From Sweltsa coloradensis (lineage: Eukaryota; Arthropoda; Insecta; Plecoptera; Chloroperlidae): a DNA stretch of 64,000 nucleotides. The stretch spans positions 144,630 through 208,629 of the forward strand of contig JAMZAV010001274.1 of assembly GCA_024449915.1 (NCBI GenBank). The letters are read 5' to 3'. Positions 1-38,653 of the stretch are shown one piece after another. The position numbers and the translations under genes were made by a program. Position 1 is the stretch's first letter. The number at the start of each line of letters is the position of its first letter. The notes under the pieces are model-generated. The model made no database searches, was not told the DNA's origin, and was given only the letters and a program-made list of their open reading frames with translations.

Positions 1-431
1 GATGCGATCTGTATGACTGGCGGCTGATGTCAATGGATTGGTTGGGCGGGTAGGGGGGAGCCGATAATGTGTTCGCCTGGCTGGCCAAGTGTAGAGTATC
101 GCATGTTATTACTGTGTCTGTTGCTGCGCTCAAGGTCAGGTCGGAAGTCGAGGGAAAATGCTACAGTACACAAAATACGATAAAGATTCAGAGAGAGGAT
201 TAGATTGTGTGGGTAAACTGGTAAAGGATTTTCACCATAAACATTGGTATTTCTAGTTTGTATTGTAGGCAAGAGAAGACTTGCAAATATGTTGTGGGCT
301 CAGTGATAATCATAATAAATTCTTCCTTTTTTTATCACTCGAATGGCAATATTGTATTTCTGTTATGTTTTGCCCGCCTGCTACTTGTTATGTTATCTTT
401 TCTCCAAACACCGAATACCATTCATGGTCTC

Positions 432-819
432 CCGTCTGAGCCCGGGGTAGAATTGGCCCAGACTCCAGAGCATGGCTCTGCTAATCGTAAAAGGCGATTC
501 AAGAGAAAAAGTCCACCTCGAAAACATCAGCTAGTATGAAGGGTAGTATATTACTCCCCGAATCTAGAGGCGAGCTCTGGCAATCGTCGTCGGGGACCTT
601 GCCCCCTTCCCTTGACGACCCCTCGACGACGATGACGACAATTACACCACGAACGATGACAAAGACAATGACGGACTGCGACGTGATAACCCACTATCCT
701 CTCTTACCCGTGGTTGGTTCTGACTAGCATGGGCCCCTCCCCCCCCCCCCAGGTTAGAGTGGTGCATTATGACCTAACGGTTGACACGTCCTTAATCCAA
801 ATAAACCAATAAAAACAAA
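432..819 (+). mobile_element. Retroposon of unknown class, with 13-bp TSDs
   Basis: A 388-bp insertion flanked by identical 13-bp direct repeats CATTCATGGTCTC at 419-431 and 820-832. It ends in an A-rich tail (AATAAACCAATAAAAACAAA). Long TSDs plus an A-rich 3' end indicate LINE-type target-primed integration. Related copies begin at the same 5' sequence, CCGTCYGRGCC, at 17917 and 21959. No tRNA-type A/B boxes or 5S similarity were recognised. Confidence 0.75.
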
Positions 820-832
820 CATTCATGGTCTC

Positions 833-1820
833 TGGTCTCACGTCGGACACTTGAATAGGAACAGGATATGTCTCTACTTCTCATCGGAACACTTTGTCCG
901 TGAGTTGTAATGTAAATCCCGACCTCTGATGGCCATAAATTACAGTATGATGGGGGTGCCTGATAATTAATACGTTGAGCCGTGGATTTTTCCAGACAGT
1001 TTGATTGGAAAGGGGGGGTTAATTTGGGGAATAGCTGATTATCCGCCAGATAATTGTTACTTTGTACATGAAAAACGATGCAATCAGTTGAACTATTAAA
1101 ACGAGCTGAAATCTCATAGATCCAAGACTTCTGAGAAATGGGACCTTCACAAGACGAGCATATTTCACGCGACTATCACAGTACCCGCTCACGCGCTGTG
1201 GTGGGGAGGGGGGGGGGGGGTTAAATGTAGGGTAACCATCTGTACCCTTTTACTATTTTTTTACCTATACTATTTTTGGGATTCTTCTGCATCTGTGTCC
1301 GGGTTATTTTTTTAAAACGGTAAATGTCCGGGTTTTACCCTATTTCGAGGTTTAGTTGGGTAATCAAAATGAAAGCTTACTTACAAAATCAACTAAGTTT
1401 ATATCCTTCATAAACAAAACGGTGATCCCCTGAGTTGCAATTCTTTTAGTCAAAACATGACGAAATAACTAGTATGCTGATTTATTTAGCCTTTGGCGAA
1501 AGGGTCTCTGGCAGCTGGGCCCCAGCTACCAGACATTTGAACCCGTCCCTGAAATTATTCCTAATTACGCCACTGATCAGAAGCCATTGCAGTAGACGAA
1601 GACGATTCACAAGATTAATTCTACTTGAAACGCTATGTAATTGTTTGCCATCTGGTCCCATGTCCACCAAACACATTTAAAAATTTACCCCCCCCCCCCC
1701 GCTAGTCGCACCTTGATTTTCCCTAGTTTTACAAAATGTCCTTTTTTCATTCATTTCGTAAGTTGTGTACAGTTATGTACTATGTTACGTCGATCCAAAT
1801 TATCATTTCGTAATGCGTAG

Positions 1821-1890
<70 letters not shown>

Positions 1891-3222
1891 TCAGCATGCT
1901 ATGACGGCTGTCACATGAGAGCTGACAATATTTTCATATGACAATTTAGAAAAAATATGATTCACCAAAGTAGTAACTAAGCACTCTCAATCGAATAATG
2001 AGATGCTTTTTGACTCGTAAGTCATAAACTGTGTATTGTGTTTATATTGACAAATTTAAATATATTATTGTTTTCGGCCAAACACTTTGTTCTTATAGCT
2101 CATAGCTCATTCAAACGGGACCATAATTTGGAAAACAAACTCATGTATGCATGTAAGAATAAAAAAACACATTTTTAAATGAAAAAAATTAGGCTAGGGC
2201 CAAAGTTCAATAAGTACCACATTCTCGGCTTGTTTGGTGGGGTCGGTGTTCTCGTGCCAAAATTTGTCCACGTGTTGGCCTGTGTGCTTTCCACCTCCAT
2301 TACAGACTATAAAACCTAGAAAGAAAACCGAAACCCCCCTTCCACAGAAAAAATACTCGACAATTCCAAATGATCTCGTTATATCCCTCCCACCATCCAA
2401 CACTTCGCTCTTTGCTGTCAGATGACCCTGTACGTTCTATAAATGGTGAAATAAATACACGCATAGTTTTTTGAAGTGCTACTCAACGCAACATTTGTTT
2501 ATGCTATGCTAGAAGCATTAAGATGTTATATATAAAGCCAATAGTGGAAAGTGAATGTGACCTTATAATTGACGTAGGTACTGATGACAAAGTGTTAATT
2601 GGCCGATTTTACGAAGTTTTAACAAAACTTTTCTAATATCTTCATACAAAGAAACTAAAATACCGCACTAAATACAAAGATGTTTGATTTTTTTTTTTTT
2701 CCTTTACTGTTACGTATTTACGGACGGGGACAAAAGTAAACCAATGGTACAGCAAAACCATTTTTCATACTCTTCTGCAAGCTTTTCTGAACATAAGGGG
2801 GGGGGAGATTGCAAGTGCCCCCCGTGGCATCGGCTTTACCCCCCTGCCGCCTCATGTATCAATATCAATAGGTCTAAGTTTAAAAAATACTGCCAAATGC
2901 AATTAATCTCATCTTTGGTTGGAAGACAAAGATGATCAATGTTTTGATCAGTAGAATCGTTGAGAGCGAGTGTGTAATCTCTGCCTCCCTCGCGTCCACG
3001 GCCTCCGCACCGTGCCGGCCGGCTGACCTTGACTCGCAGATGCAGCGACGAGACGAACATTTAGACATTGAAAATACGCGCGAAGCGATGTTTTCGGTTT
3101 CGCAGTCTATCGGGAAAACGCTGAACTTTTAGAGGCCATTCGCCGGTAACGGAGCAGTTCGCGAGCTAGGGGGGAACGCTAGCGCTAAAACAAGTGGCGG
3201 CGCGGGGATCTACAATGGCCTT
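833..3222. other. Non-coding stretch, mostly featureless
   Basis: Apart from the (ATT)n run, it contains poly-G/C runs (near 733, 1207, 1690, 2800) and a GC-richer patch at about 2960-3220. Short open frames here have no recognisable protein content. Confidence 0.5.
1822..1890. repeat. (ATT)n microsatellite
   Basis: About 23 uninterrupted ATT units. Confidence 0.95.
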
Positions 3223-3357
3223 AAGGTAACAAACAACTTTAAATTAGCTACAGTTGTCATCAGCAGGTGAAAAGTTTTGTCACCCCCAGCCCTTCAGGCT
3301 GGGTTTTATGTTCTTTATGTTCTCTATGCTTTTCCAACCTGTCAACCCTTCTCCAAT
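3223..3357 (+). repeat. 3' tail of the hammerhead-linked repeat, second copy
   Basis: About 135 bp nearly identical to 42397-42522: AAGGTAACAAACAACTTTAA, a 7-bp hairpin CCCAGCC-CTTCA-GGCTGGG, and a shared end CAACCCTTCTCCAAT. The similarity starts at the base that follows the ribozyme in the other copy; no ribozyme core lies upstream here. Confidence 0.75.
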
Positions 3358-5094
3358 CATACTATTATATAATGTCAATTTGTCAAATAGTCAGCTATTT
3401 ATAGCAAAAAGTCAATTGGCAATCAAATTAGACCTTAAAAATATTACAATAGCAAATACTCAATAATTGAAATTATCACCCACAATCATCACCCACAAAA
3501 ATATTTTGGAAAACATAAATGTTCCAAATATTTGTCAATATATAAATTGAATCTAGGACAACTGTTCAATTTGTTATTGGACCAAAAGTCCACAAATCAA
3601 CATTGAACAGTTTTGAAAACACAAAAGTTGGCGGTATTGGTTTGACGTAGCCTAGACGAGCACAGCGCTACTGTACTTAAGCAATTGGCCAACTTATCAA
3701 AGCATTGAGTCATATTCAGCCAATCCACCATTAAGTGATCGGTCCGAAGGGAACACTGTACTGTTGTTATTTGCGACACATATTAGCGAATAGTGGCTTG
3801 CTATTGCTGCCAATACTGGCAAAACCTGTTTCATAGACTAACTTTTTCAGTTCCAAGTTATCAAATCAATCAATGTGGAAACGTTTCTTCGTTGTCAACA
3901 TCGTATCATAAAACTAAAGTAATATTCATTCTCAAATATCAAGGTATTCTCTAGTTTTTACCATAAATGATTCAGATGACCCAAGGCATATTTTGCTCAT
4001 TTATCAATCACTCACTACTATATTGTAGTCAATATCTCTGGCACAGCCAGATTAAAAAAATAAAATAAAAAATGAAATAAAATAAAATATAGAAGTGCAT
4101 ATAAAAAATTAAATGCATCTAAAACTAATAACTATGTCTCCATTTCTAACTTAAACAATGACCCTCCAAACAATAATATAATTTTGAAGTTATGATTTTA
4201 ATCCGTGCAGTAGCTTAAAAATAACTTTGTCGGCATAATTAATCTCTTAGCTGTTCTCTTTTACCATTTGAGTAATGTATATTATTTAGAAGTACATTCT
4301 GGCAATACCAATCAATAACAAACACCACATACTATACATTGCAATGTGGAGTTAATATTGTTTTACAGTAGCTAATTATTAGATTGACACAATGATTTAT
4401 GACAGTTTACCCCTAAGAATCTTATATTGATTGCTTCACTAACTATGACAAGTATTTAAAGAAGCAAAGTTCTTGGAAGTGCTCTAAAAGCCTATAATAA
4501 TACCGTAAATATGTACAGCAAATAGAAGTTATAAATTTGAAACACCACTAAATAGACATACCCTATATAATTATTATACTAGTACTATTAGATACTTTAC
4601 CATACATGTGACCATACAATGAACAGTTTATTCAACACAGCTGTGATTTCATAGTCCCTTAGTTAGTTGTGGTGTATAGATTAGGTTGAAAAACATGTGA
4701 AACAATTATTACATAATCTTAATTAGGCAATCTTTGTTTTTCCCATGCTTAAAACTCTCATACTTTCTTCACATAAACATAAGATAATTATTAAATAAAT
4801 ACATTTCAACAGATTACACAGGGTTGTAATAGGAGGGGCAATTATTTACCGTTAGGTATTTAAAGTGAAAACTATACAGTTGTCTAGAACCATTGGGAAA
4901 ATGTGTACTACATGCCTATCATGTACATTGTAAGTTGTAACATATTATTATCCGTAATGCTGAGGAAAATTGTACTATTGCACAACGAGATTGTAAATTA
5001 TGATAATTGGTCGTATATTATCACTGAAGTTTCAGGGTACAAGTCATAGTACTTAATCACATTTGTTAAACCATTTCATTGAATAGACTGGCTG
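3358..5094. other. AT-rich non-coding DNA
   Basis: No gene, structured repeat or convincing open frame was recognised in this stretch. Confidence 0.5.
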
Positions 5095-5102
5095 GTTATT
5101 GT

Positions 5103-5924
5103 CAGACCTGGGTAGTAACGTAACGGAAGTAACGCGTTACTGTAACGAAATTACTTTTTTCAGTAACGAGCCAGTAATTTAATTACAATTTTCTCAAAGT
5201 AACGGAAGAGTAATTTCACTACTTTTATCATTGTAATTTGGCATTAGTAACGCGCTACTTTTGCAGCGCGGCCCGCCCCTTTGTGTATCAAATATCAGTC
5301 ACTAGGCCAGTGCGCCTGCTGCCTTTCTACGTATCGCCCGCTTGAGCAATGTGCATGTGCATGCAGCATTTCCAACATTTCGTAGGTCTGATCGAGAGAT
5401 TTCGAATCCTGAATTTTTATTTCAGAACCTAGCCATATTTACTTTTGGTACTTCCGCCTATGACGAGTGCCGTTGACGACGTAATTATCTACTTGACATC
5501 AAACATTCAAGTCTGTGTCAAATAAATCGATAAGTCGAATTGTTACATTGTAATGTAGCCTAGTTACAACATTTCGCCGATAGATGTCACCCGCATAATC
5601 AATAATTTACTATACATCTATACGTCGAAATCTACAATATCTCTGTGATAGGCCTCCGCTGGTTTTAAAGTGTGGGCGTGGATAACACGCTGTCTGAGAC
5701 CTGCCATCGGCAGACAAAGCACTTGCGTCATACTCGTCCGCACGTCAGATACATTTTTAAATTAAAAAAGTAATTTTGAAAGTAATTTCACTACTTTTTT
5801 TCATAAAAAGTAACGTAATTCATTACTTTCTTGGACAAGTAACTAAATAGTAATTTAGTTACATTTGGCTGAAGTAATGAGTAAAGTAATACATTACTTT
5901 TCAAAAGTAACTTACCCAGGTCTG
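5103..5924. mobile_element. Non-autonomous hAT-type DNA transposon
   Basis: 822 bp with terminal inverted repeats CAGACCTGGGTAGTAAC / GTAACTTACCCAGGTCTG and a perfect 8-bp target duplication GTTATTGT (5095-5102 and 5925-5932). Subterminal regions are full of GTAACG-type words, as in other hAT MITEs. No transposase frame. Confidence 0.9.
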
Positions 5925-6653
5925 GTTATTGTTGGAAATGTTTGATAACCGAATTGATATACTCAAAACTGAACTTAATAAATTCAATCTAAAACACGAA
6001 TGTGTACACACTACGTACAAGATTAAAAATAGTACATCAATTGTGAATTGAATGATGTTGAGTTTGCTAGAAACAAAACTCAAAGCCATCATCACATGCT
6101 TTATCAGTACTTTTTAAAGAAATTCTACAATTTATCAAAGTGTGGGTAGATATTTAGATGAAGTTATTGAGCTAATTGCCAAAATACTCAATTCAAATTT
6201 TAGAAATTTATTAAAGCAAATTTTCACTACGGATACAGATATCTTTTACCGAAACAGTCTCATTGGGGGATAGAGATTTTATTCTCTGTTTATTGCAGAG
6301 GATCTGACTAGCGTACAAATCCGAGAAGTGTTCGTTATGGAAGAAATAGTTTTAACACTGACGCACTATGTAACTTGGTGAATGAGGCAACAACAGACAC
6401 CAGACAAACCGAAGACTACGAAGAGAGACAACAACTACGTACAGTATCTCCAACCTTCCAAAATGGGTACGGAATAAATTACATAAACTACTATTTGAAC
6501 TACTGCATTACCTAATCAGAATCAGTAATAATTCTTGATCATAAATTTAGAACTATGTATAATAATAAAATAATTAATGTAGTGATTGATTTCAAAACAC
6601 ACAGATTGTGTATCACTATCATGAGATAGCATAGTACTACTAGTAGTGTACAA

Positions 6654-8058
6654 TACTGTATTTACCCGAATAAAAGACGACCTCGAATTTAAGACGACCC
6701 CCTATTTTCAGCAAGTTAAAACTGGAAAAGTAATATTTCAACAAACTTTGATTATTTATTAGGGTTGCCGTTCGATACGAATTTCGGTAACGATAATCGG
6801 ACCAGTTAAATCGATTATTGGTCGCAGTAATCGATTTAAAAAAATATCGATCGATTAATCGATAATCGAATAAAAATTAGGCCAAAACTTGCTCGCGTAC
6901 CGACGCGTACCGTGGACCTTTTGCGAGTGCATTCTTTTGTTCCTTTTATTTGCTCAAAACAGGGTTTTTCCACGCTAGCAACGTCTTTCACGAACCCCCC
7001 CCCCCCCCCACATGCGTCTGGCCGGCCCTACGAGAGCGCGCTACGTGGAATAGACAATAAACAGACGCTACCCGGCTTGAGTGTTTCGTGGTTCTGTGAA
7101 GTTTCATTTCAGCTTTTGTTGTGATTGTCGTTCATTCATTTACGAGATATTATCAGTTAAACTATTCAATGCTCCGATATTTATTACGCGACGAGATGAA
7201 TAATGTTTGACATAAGTTTGGAAGGCGACGTAATATTGATGTGAGAGAACTGATAAGATAATATTATCGTAGCACTACAGAATGAAGTAAAGCGATACTA
7301 AGTTGGCGTGGAGTGGGGAGGAATGTATCTCGATAAAATACGTGTTGACCTTGAATGAACGATGTACTACAATATTGGCTATGAGTGTGACGCGCCGAGG
7401 TTGAGCAATCTGCGCCTAATCGGCGCGGGAGTGCAGCCGCTCGAGCCGAGCCGGTCCGTAACACACACGCGTCATGCTGGTAGCCTATACTGCAGCAGTG
7501 CAGGCGCTTCGTACTTCACGCCTTACGCGTGTTGTAGATCTCGCAGTTCACGAAATAAAGCGCTTAATGTCTTGACTGGTACTATTTTATGAAGTTCTGC
7601 AGAGCGGGCGGTAAATTACAAAATTTCTAGCGGGCGAGCTATTCGATTATCGATATATCGATAATCGATTCTGTAATACTGAATCGATTATCGATCGTTT
7701 CGGGAAATAATCGTATCGATCGATATATCGATTATCAAATGGCAACCCTATTATTTATTGAATTATTGATGTAAACTATGCACGATTCACGACCATCACT
7801 TTAAAATTAGAGTCGACCATTGTGATCTAAGAATCGATTCCCAAAAATTAACTTTTTATTTGTACGCGGTGTTTCTGCGGAGCCCGTGATGATGTAGCCC
7901 GCCCGCGCTGTACTATGCGCCTCGAAAACATCGCTCGCCAGATTAAAAAAACATCGTAGTGGCTGTGATTTTCTTGAAATGCAAATTTAAGACGACCCCC
8001 AATTTTTTAAGTATCAAAAATGGAATAAATATCGTCTTACATCCGGGTATATACAGTA
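6654..8058. mobile_element. Old MITE with TACTGTATTTACCCG ends, split by a nested insertion
   Basis: Ends TACTGTATTTACCCG and CCGGGTATATACAGTA are inverted repeats followed inward by AAGACGA words on both sides (two GACGACCCCC copies at 6703 and 7992). An intact hAT element (6760-7750) is inserted inside. No clear target duplication, so the class is uncertain. Its inner part (7800-7900) recurs at 50790-50900. Confidence 0.6.
6760..7750. mobile_element. Non-autonomous hAT-type element nested in an older MITE
   Basis: 991 bp, terminal inverted repeats TAGGGTTGCC / GGCAACCCTA and perfect 8-bp target duplication TTATTTAT (6752-6759, 7751-7758). Both ends are packed with ATCGAT/ATCGATAATCGA palindromes. 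No transposase; internal open frames are spurious. Confidence 0.88.
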
Positions 8059-9780
8059 CTTTTGTCATCAAAATATTTCTATTCGGAGTACCGGACCTAC
8101 AATTATTATTCAATTCCGAGAATTGTAGATAAAATAACTCCTAATAGTAGGTCCTAATAATCCATATTGAAGTTCTTGTTTTTTGTTTGTGAGTGTGTGA
8201 GGGGGGGGGGGGGGGCAGGGGATGTATTAAAAATATTTTTAAAACCCCTTTTTTAGTTTTTTACCTACCATTTGCAGATTGAAATGATAAATTAATTTAT
8301 ACATTTCAGTGCATTACGGTGGGCATGTGTAAACCCATATGTTTTGCTGTTTGAAACTAAATCCAAACTTCAGAACCATAAAAGGTTAAAAATTCAAACT
8401 TAACTTTTGAAGCAACGACCAAAGAGTCAAGGAAGTCTCCTGCTATTTAAAAAATAATAATAAGCCATCGTTAATTCGTTGGCGTGGGTGAATGGTTTTA
8501 TGGTTGTAGCTTGTGACCTGCTATTTTAGGTAGCAGAACAATTAATAGTTTACAAAATGCCAATCAATGAAAATCAAAACTAAATAGAAAATGAAAACAC
8601 AGTGGGAGAAAATTAAATAATAAGATTCTTCTCAAGAAAAAAGGTCGTTGCCCCCCCCCAACCCAAACCGATTGTCAAAACTTCTACCCGCACAGCACTA
8701 ATTATAAACGTATATCATTATCGTTGTTTTCCTGTGATTGCATTCACATTATAATGTTGCGTTTCTAGCCGCCCAGTAGAGACGTGCCGCCCTTTCCTTA
8801 CATCGATAAGAATTTGTCTTGGTGACCACCTACACTAAGCACTTTAGTGTTAGACAGCTAGTTTAATAAAGCAGATCGAGCTTTCGTGCAGGATAGCATG
8901 AGAGCTAGCAGGTGCAAATGGACGGAAAGTGCACAATGCTATTTAGTGAAGGAGAAGCGTCACGCAAAGTGTGTAGCAAAGACTAGTCAAATGATTGTTA
9001 TGTTGCATGAGATGAGAAGAAAAAAAATGCTACAGAACTTACATAACTCATAGTCAACCAAAGACTAGTCAAATGATTTTAATGCCATCAGAATAGTAAA
9101 ACAAAATGAAGTTATTTCTACCACAGGCACAAATACAAATACATAGTACCCTACATATTAAATTACCGATAGTAAATGTATAATGCACGCATAGGACTAT
9201 GGTTCCATTGTCAATAAAAATTATATGATTATTAATATTTTCATCAATCTTTGAAGATATTGTCAAAATCTAAAACTAGACTCGAGATAATTTTAAAATG
9301 TTAACTTTGTAATTGCAAATATAAATTTAAAAGCAAGATTTTGAAACAAAAATGAATGTAATTTTTTTAACAAGATTTTGATACTAGAAACATGAAAAAT
9401 ATGCATAAAAAGTGAAAATGAAACCTTGCTGAATAATATAGCTGGAACATGCAAGTGCATACTATGCAGTGCAGTTGCAATTGAATATTAATCGCCGATA
9501 TCAGAGTTAGCCCTTATTTGCTTTCAATTTGTTCGTGAGATAAGTTTAAGAAACTGACGCAAAATGACCAAGATGAGAAGATTATATCGTAATGCAAATA
9601 TGAAATAAGACAACGAACGGCGAGATGTGGGGACAAAATGATGCAACAAATGGTTGAGCCTTTTAGTCCTCACTACACAGAAACTGACAAACAAGAAATT
9701 AAATAAAGGCAGCTGTCGCCCCCTACAAATTAATGGCACGGATCACTATTACTTCTATGCGAACTAAAAAAATATTAACC

Positions 9781-10135
9781 AACGGTGCAATACACATGAA
9801 ACTACTACGAATATCTAATAGCACTGTACGTGTAGTATTGATCCCAGGATTAAATATCCAATCCAATCAATGATAGAATGCTCATAATGATGAATACTCT
9901 TTTAAGTTTTAACGACTTAAAATTACACATTTTAATGAACTCCTCCAACATGGCAATACACGTAACAAGTATGAATATCTAATGTAATAGAACACTGGAG
10001 TATTGGATTAGAATAATAAATATCCATTTAATGATCTCATGTAACAAATGCTCTGCAATCACTTTAAAATTATCAAATATTCCTCCAATGGTGCAACTCA
10101 CATAGCTACCACGAATATATAATACGTAGTGCAAT
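9781..10135 (+). repeat. Degenerate tandem repeat, about 150-bp period, 2-3 units
   Basis: The phrase GGTGCAATACACATGA...ACTACGAATATCTAATA recurs near 9785, 9950 and 10090, each preceded by ACTT-AAAATTA-type sequence and CTCCTCCAAYGG. Strongly diverged. Confidence 0.5.
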
Positions 10136-10159
10136 ATATTGATCATCTCTGAATGATAT

Positions 10160-10587
10160 TACGGATGTCAAACGATAATCGCGCCGAAATAAGAATAATA
10201 TCACGATTAATCGCAATAAATTCTGGACAAAAAATCTTGCACCGATATCGTAGCTTTTTAGTAATATGTATCCCAATATATCGAGGGGGAGGGGGGATGA
10301 CACTGTATATCGTCTGTACCGTGAAACAGATCGCGAGGGGGAAAAATCCATTTTGAGAGTCTGGGAATTCCATCAAATCTTCAATTCAAGAGAAAAAAAA
10401 ACGTTAATAGTGTTGATTAGTCATCACTACTGAACTTGCTGTCAAAAAGGATAGTTAACATTTGATTGACGCTTAATTCAAACATAAAATCCAGACTCAT
10501 TATAATTATTGAGATAGTATTGCTAGCAACCTATATCATGATTATCGATATCAACGATATAAGATTATCATTGACACCCCTAATAAA
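10160..10587. mobile_element. Possible hAT-like remnant
   Basis: GGATGTCAAACGATAATC at the left and GATTATCATTGACACCCCTA at the right form imperfect inverted ends resembling TAGGGGTGTCAA-type hAT termini. ATCGATATC-type words lie inside the right end. No target duplication was found. Confidence 0.4.
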
Positions 10588-10728
10588 TATTCAGTAGATA
10601 ACGACAACATAGTGCTCAAGTTTAGAATCAATCCATAACGGTATGTGTAGTGTAATGAATACGACCCTTCTTACAACCCTGCATAAAAAATCAAAAGCAC
10701 AATAATTTAATTAGTTCTCCTATCAAAA

Positions 10729-36328
<25,600 letters not shown>

Positions 36329-36781
36329 ATTATTCATAACTGTTAGTACTGCACTTGCAGCAAAGTCGGTCAATGTTCGTTGCCAGACAAGCGGACGATC
36401 AACCGGAAATTGAATTTTGTATCTGTACCGTTCATTTGTCGTCACTTCCTACATCTTTTGCTCAATGCGCGCAATTCAAAAGCTTACAAAGGTTGGTTTT
36501 GGTTTTGTTTACTCAGCCACAGTTAACTAGCCTAATAAATAGTACAGAACAAACAATAAATTTTAACTTTATGTAGAAAATACCTGGAGGTATTGTTTAT
36601 TTTTTAGAAATTTCTATTTGAAAAGTCTATTTAATATTAGGTTTCGTAGTAGTGGTCACAATGTGCGTTTTCTCAACCTATCGATCTTCGGTCTCTTTCG
36701 ATTATGTCTCGACTCTCGATGAATCAGTCGATGAATGAGTCAGTTGCCAATCGATCGAATCCACAACAACAAACAATAAAC
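36329..36781. promoter_or_regulatory. Probable bidirectional promoter, FAM76 / OSTM1
   Basis: The 453 bp between the two divergent start codons. It is not strongly CpG-rich. Visible candidate sites are an ETS-like CACTTCCT preceded by CGT near 36438-36450, an AP-1-like TGAGTCA near 36737, and repeated ATCGAT-type words at about 36678-36760. The promoter role is inferred from the arrangement; the sites are simple motif matches. The shared region includes both 5' UTRs of unknown length. Confidence 0.6.
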
Positions 36782-36879
36782 ATGGCGAAGTTGACATTTC
36801 GTAGTATATTATTATGTTTTCTTTTAAATGTGTGTCCACTTATTAATATCCGAGTGCTGAGTATGGAAACCAAAAATAT
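36782..36879 (+). CDS. OSTM1: OSTM1 exon 1 (signal peptide)
   Basis: Codes for MAKLTFRSILLCFLLNVCPL and continues to a donor AT|GTATGT. The two bases left over join G from exon 2 to make a Met codon. The hydrophobic core at residues 7-21 is a typical signal peptide. Other GT positions here give the wrong phase for exon 2. This is the least certain exon because the family is not conserved here. Confidence 0.75.
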
Positions 36880-38621
36880 GTATGTCCCTGCATTATTATT
36901 TATTGAAAACATGTAAATAATGCATATTATGTATAATATATAAAGGCGTAAGCAGCATTATTACAAACCAAGGTTAACTTTGAGGTTAAAGAAAGTAAAT
37001 CCCTGGCTAGGGGGCTAGGCCTAGGACATATTAAAATCCTTTGTGTCGACTGTCGAGCTTAGAGCTAAACAGTCTAGGCTAGACCTAGCTTTTTAAACTA
37101 AATGTTATGTAACGTATGTGCCATGTGAATTTAAATGTTCTATTTATTATCCCAGGTCCATTTTGATAATCAGCTTGCACCAAGTAAGCATAGGCCCTAG
37201 GCCTAGGCAGCCTCGTAGGCTTACGACATAACATAACATAACATAACATTTCTTAACGGTTGCAAATGGGCCCTTCCGCCCGGTGGCAACCACTCACTCC
37301 CCCCAGACTAATTACTGTCCCCCCCTCCCGACTAAGCTCCTGTGATAAATTTAGGCTAGGTCTAGGCCTAAGCATCTGATTGACTAGCCCTAGAACTAGT
37401 CCTAGTAAACCTTGTTTTGCCTTGTGTTTCTAGGACTCTACTGAAACCATCAGTAGGTGACGTTGATGATGATTGCCAGGCTCTTCTGAAAAACTTTGCT
37501 GCTTCTGTTGGACTTTTCACATTCTGTGCCATTAGCCACGCTCGGCCAATCAGAGTGTGCGAGCAATGTATCCAGACATATTTGGACGTACTGAAAGCCC
37601 ACTCTGAAATTTTAGAGGTATGTGTTGGCCGTAGGGGGCTAATCACTCGATAAGTTCTAATGTAGGGCTAAATGGAATGAGAACTTGGCTGTGATTCTTA
37701 AAGGTTAGGAGCCTACTTAAAGTAAAGTAGCCTCAGTCATAGGGTGGCTACTTTTAAAAAAGTAGCGGTGTCTACTTTTAAAAAGTAGCATGCTGTTGCT
37801 ATTGCTAATTACCCCCAAAAAATTGCTAATTTTTCTTCAAATGTAGCAACGCTTCATTAACTACATTTTTTAAAGTTCATGTTATGGTACTCTGCCGTAG
37901 GAGGTTGGCAAATCTTTAACTGCATTGTTTCCTTAACATTTGCATATCACATTTTGAGGTAGACAGAGCTGTTGAAATGTACTAAATTTAAAATCACCAC
38001 AAGGGCCTACCTACCCAAAGACTAATCTTTGGGCCTACCAACAAAAGGTTGAAATTCACATTTTAAACACATTTAGACGGGAACAGGATCAGGATTGTAA
38101 TTTGTTCTATTTTTACTCTAGTGCATTAATATTTCTGTTGTCCCTTTAGTTATAGTGTTTAAGTTTATCATAAGTAGACGTAGGCCTACATATTTTTAAA
38201 GTTGTCACGACATAACTAGTAGGTAGGGTTCTATAGTACCACTGACTTTATTTCAACATATTCTTAACAAACTTTTAAAAATTGACTTATTTTCAATATT
38301 TGGAAGCCTTGAGTGCTACCACATGAATCTGTATGAAATGCTTTTGAATGAATAAATAAATAAATAAATAAATAAAAAGGGTATGCTCAAACAAATACTG
38401 AAATAGGAAGGAATAGCTTTGCTATATGGTCTATTCACGATTTCGATGAAGTTCCAGGCCAAACTAAAACTGAATGTATGTTAATCAAAAGGAATGCTAA
38501 TAAGAGGAAGAAATGGTCAGGAGAGTGAATATGTGCTTAACCTAGAAGTTAGAAATGAAGTGATAGAAATGGTAACTGAATTAAAATATCTGGGCATAAT
38601 AATTGACGACAAATTAGACTT

Positions 38622-38653
<32 letters not shown>

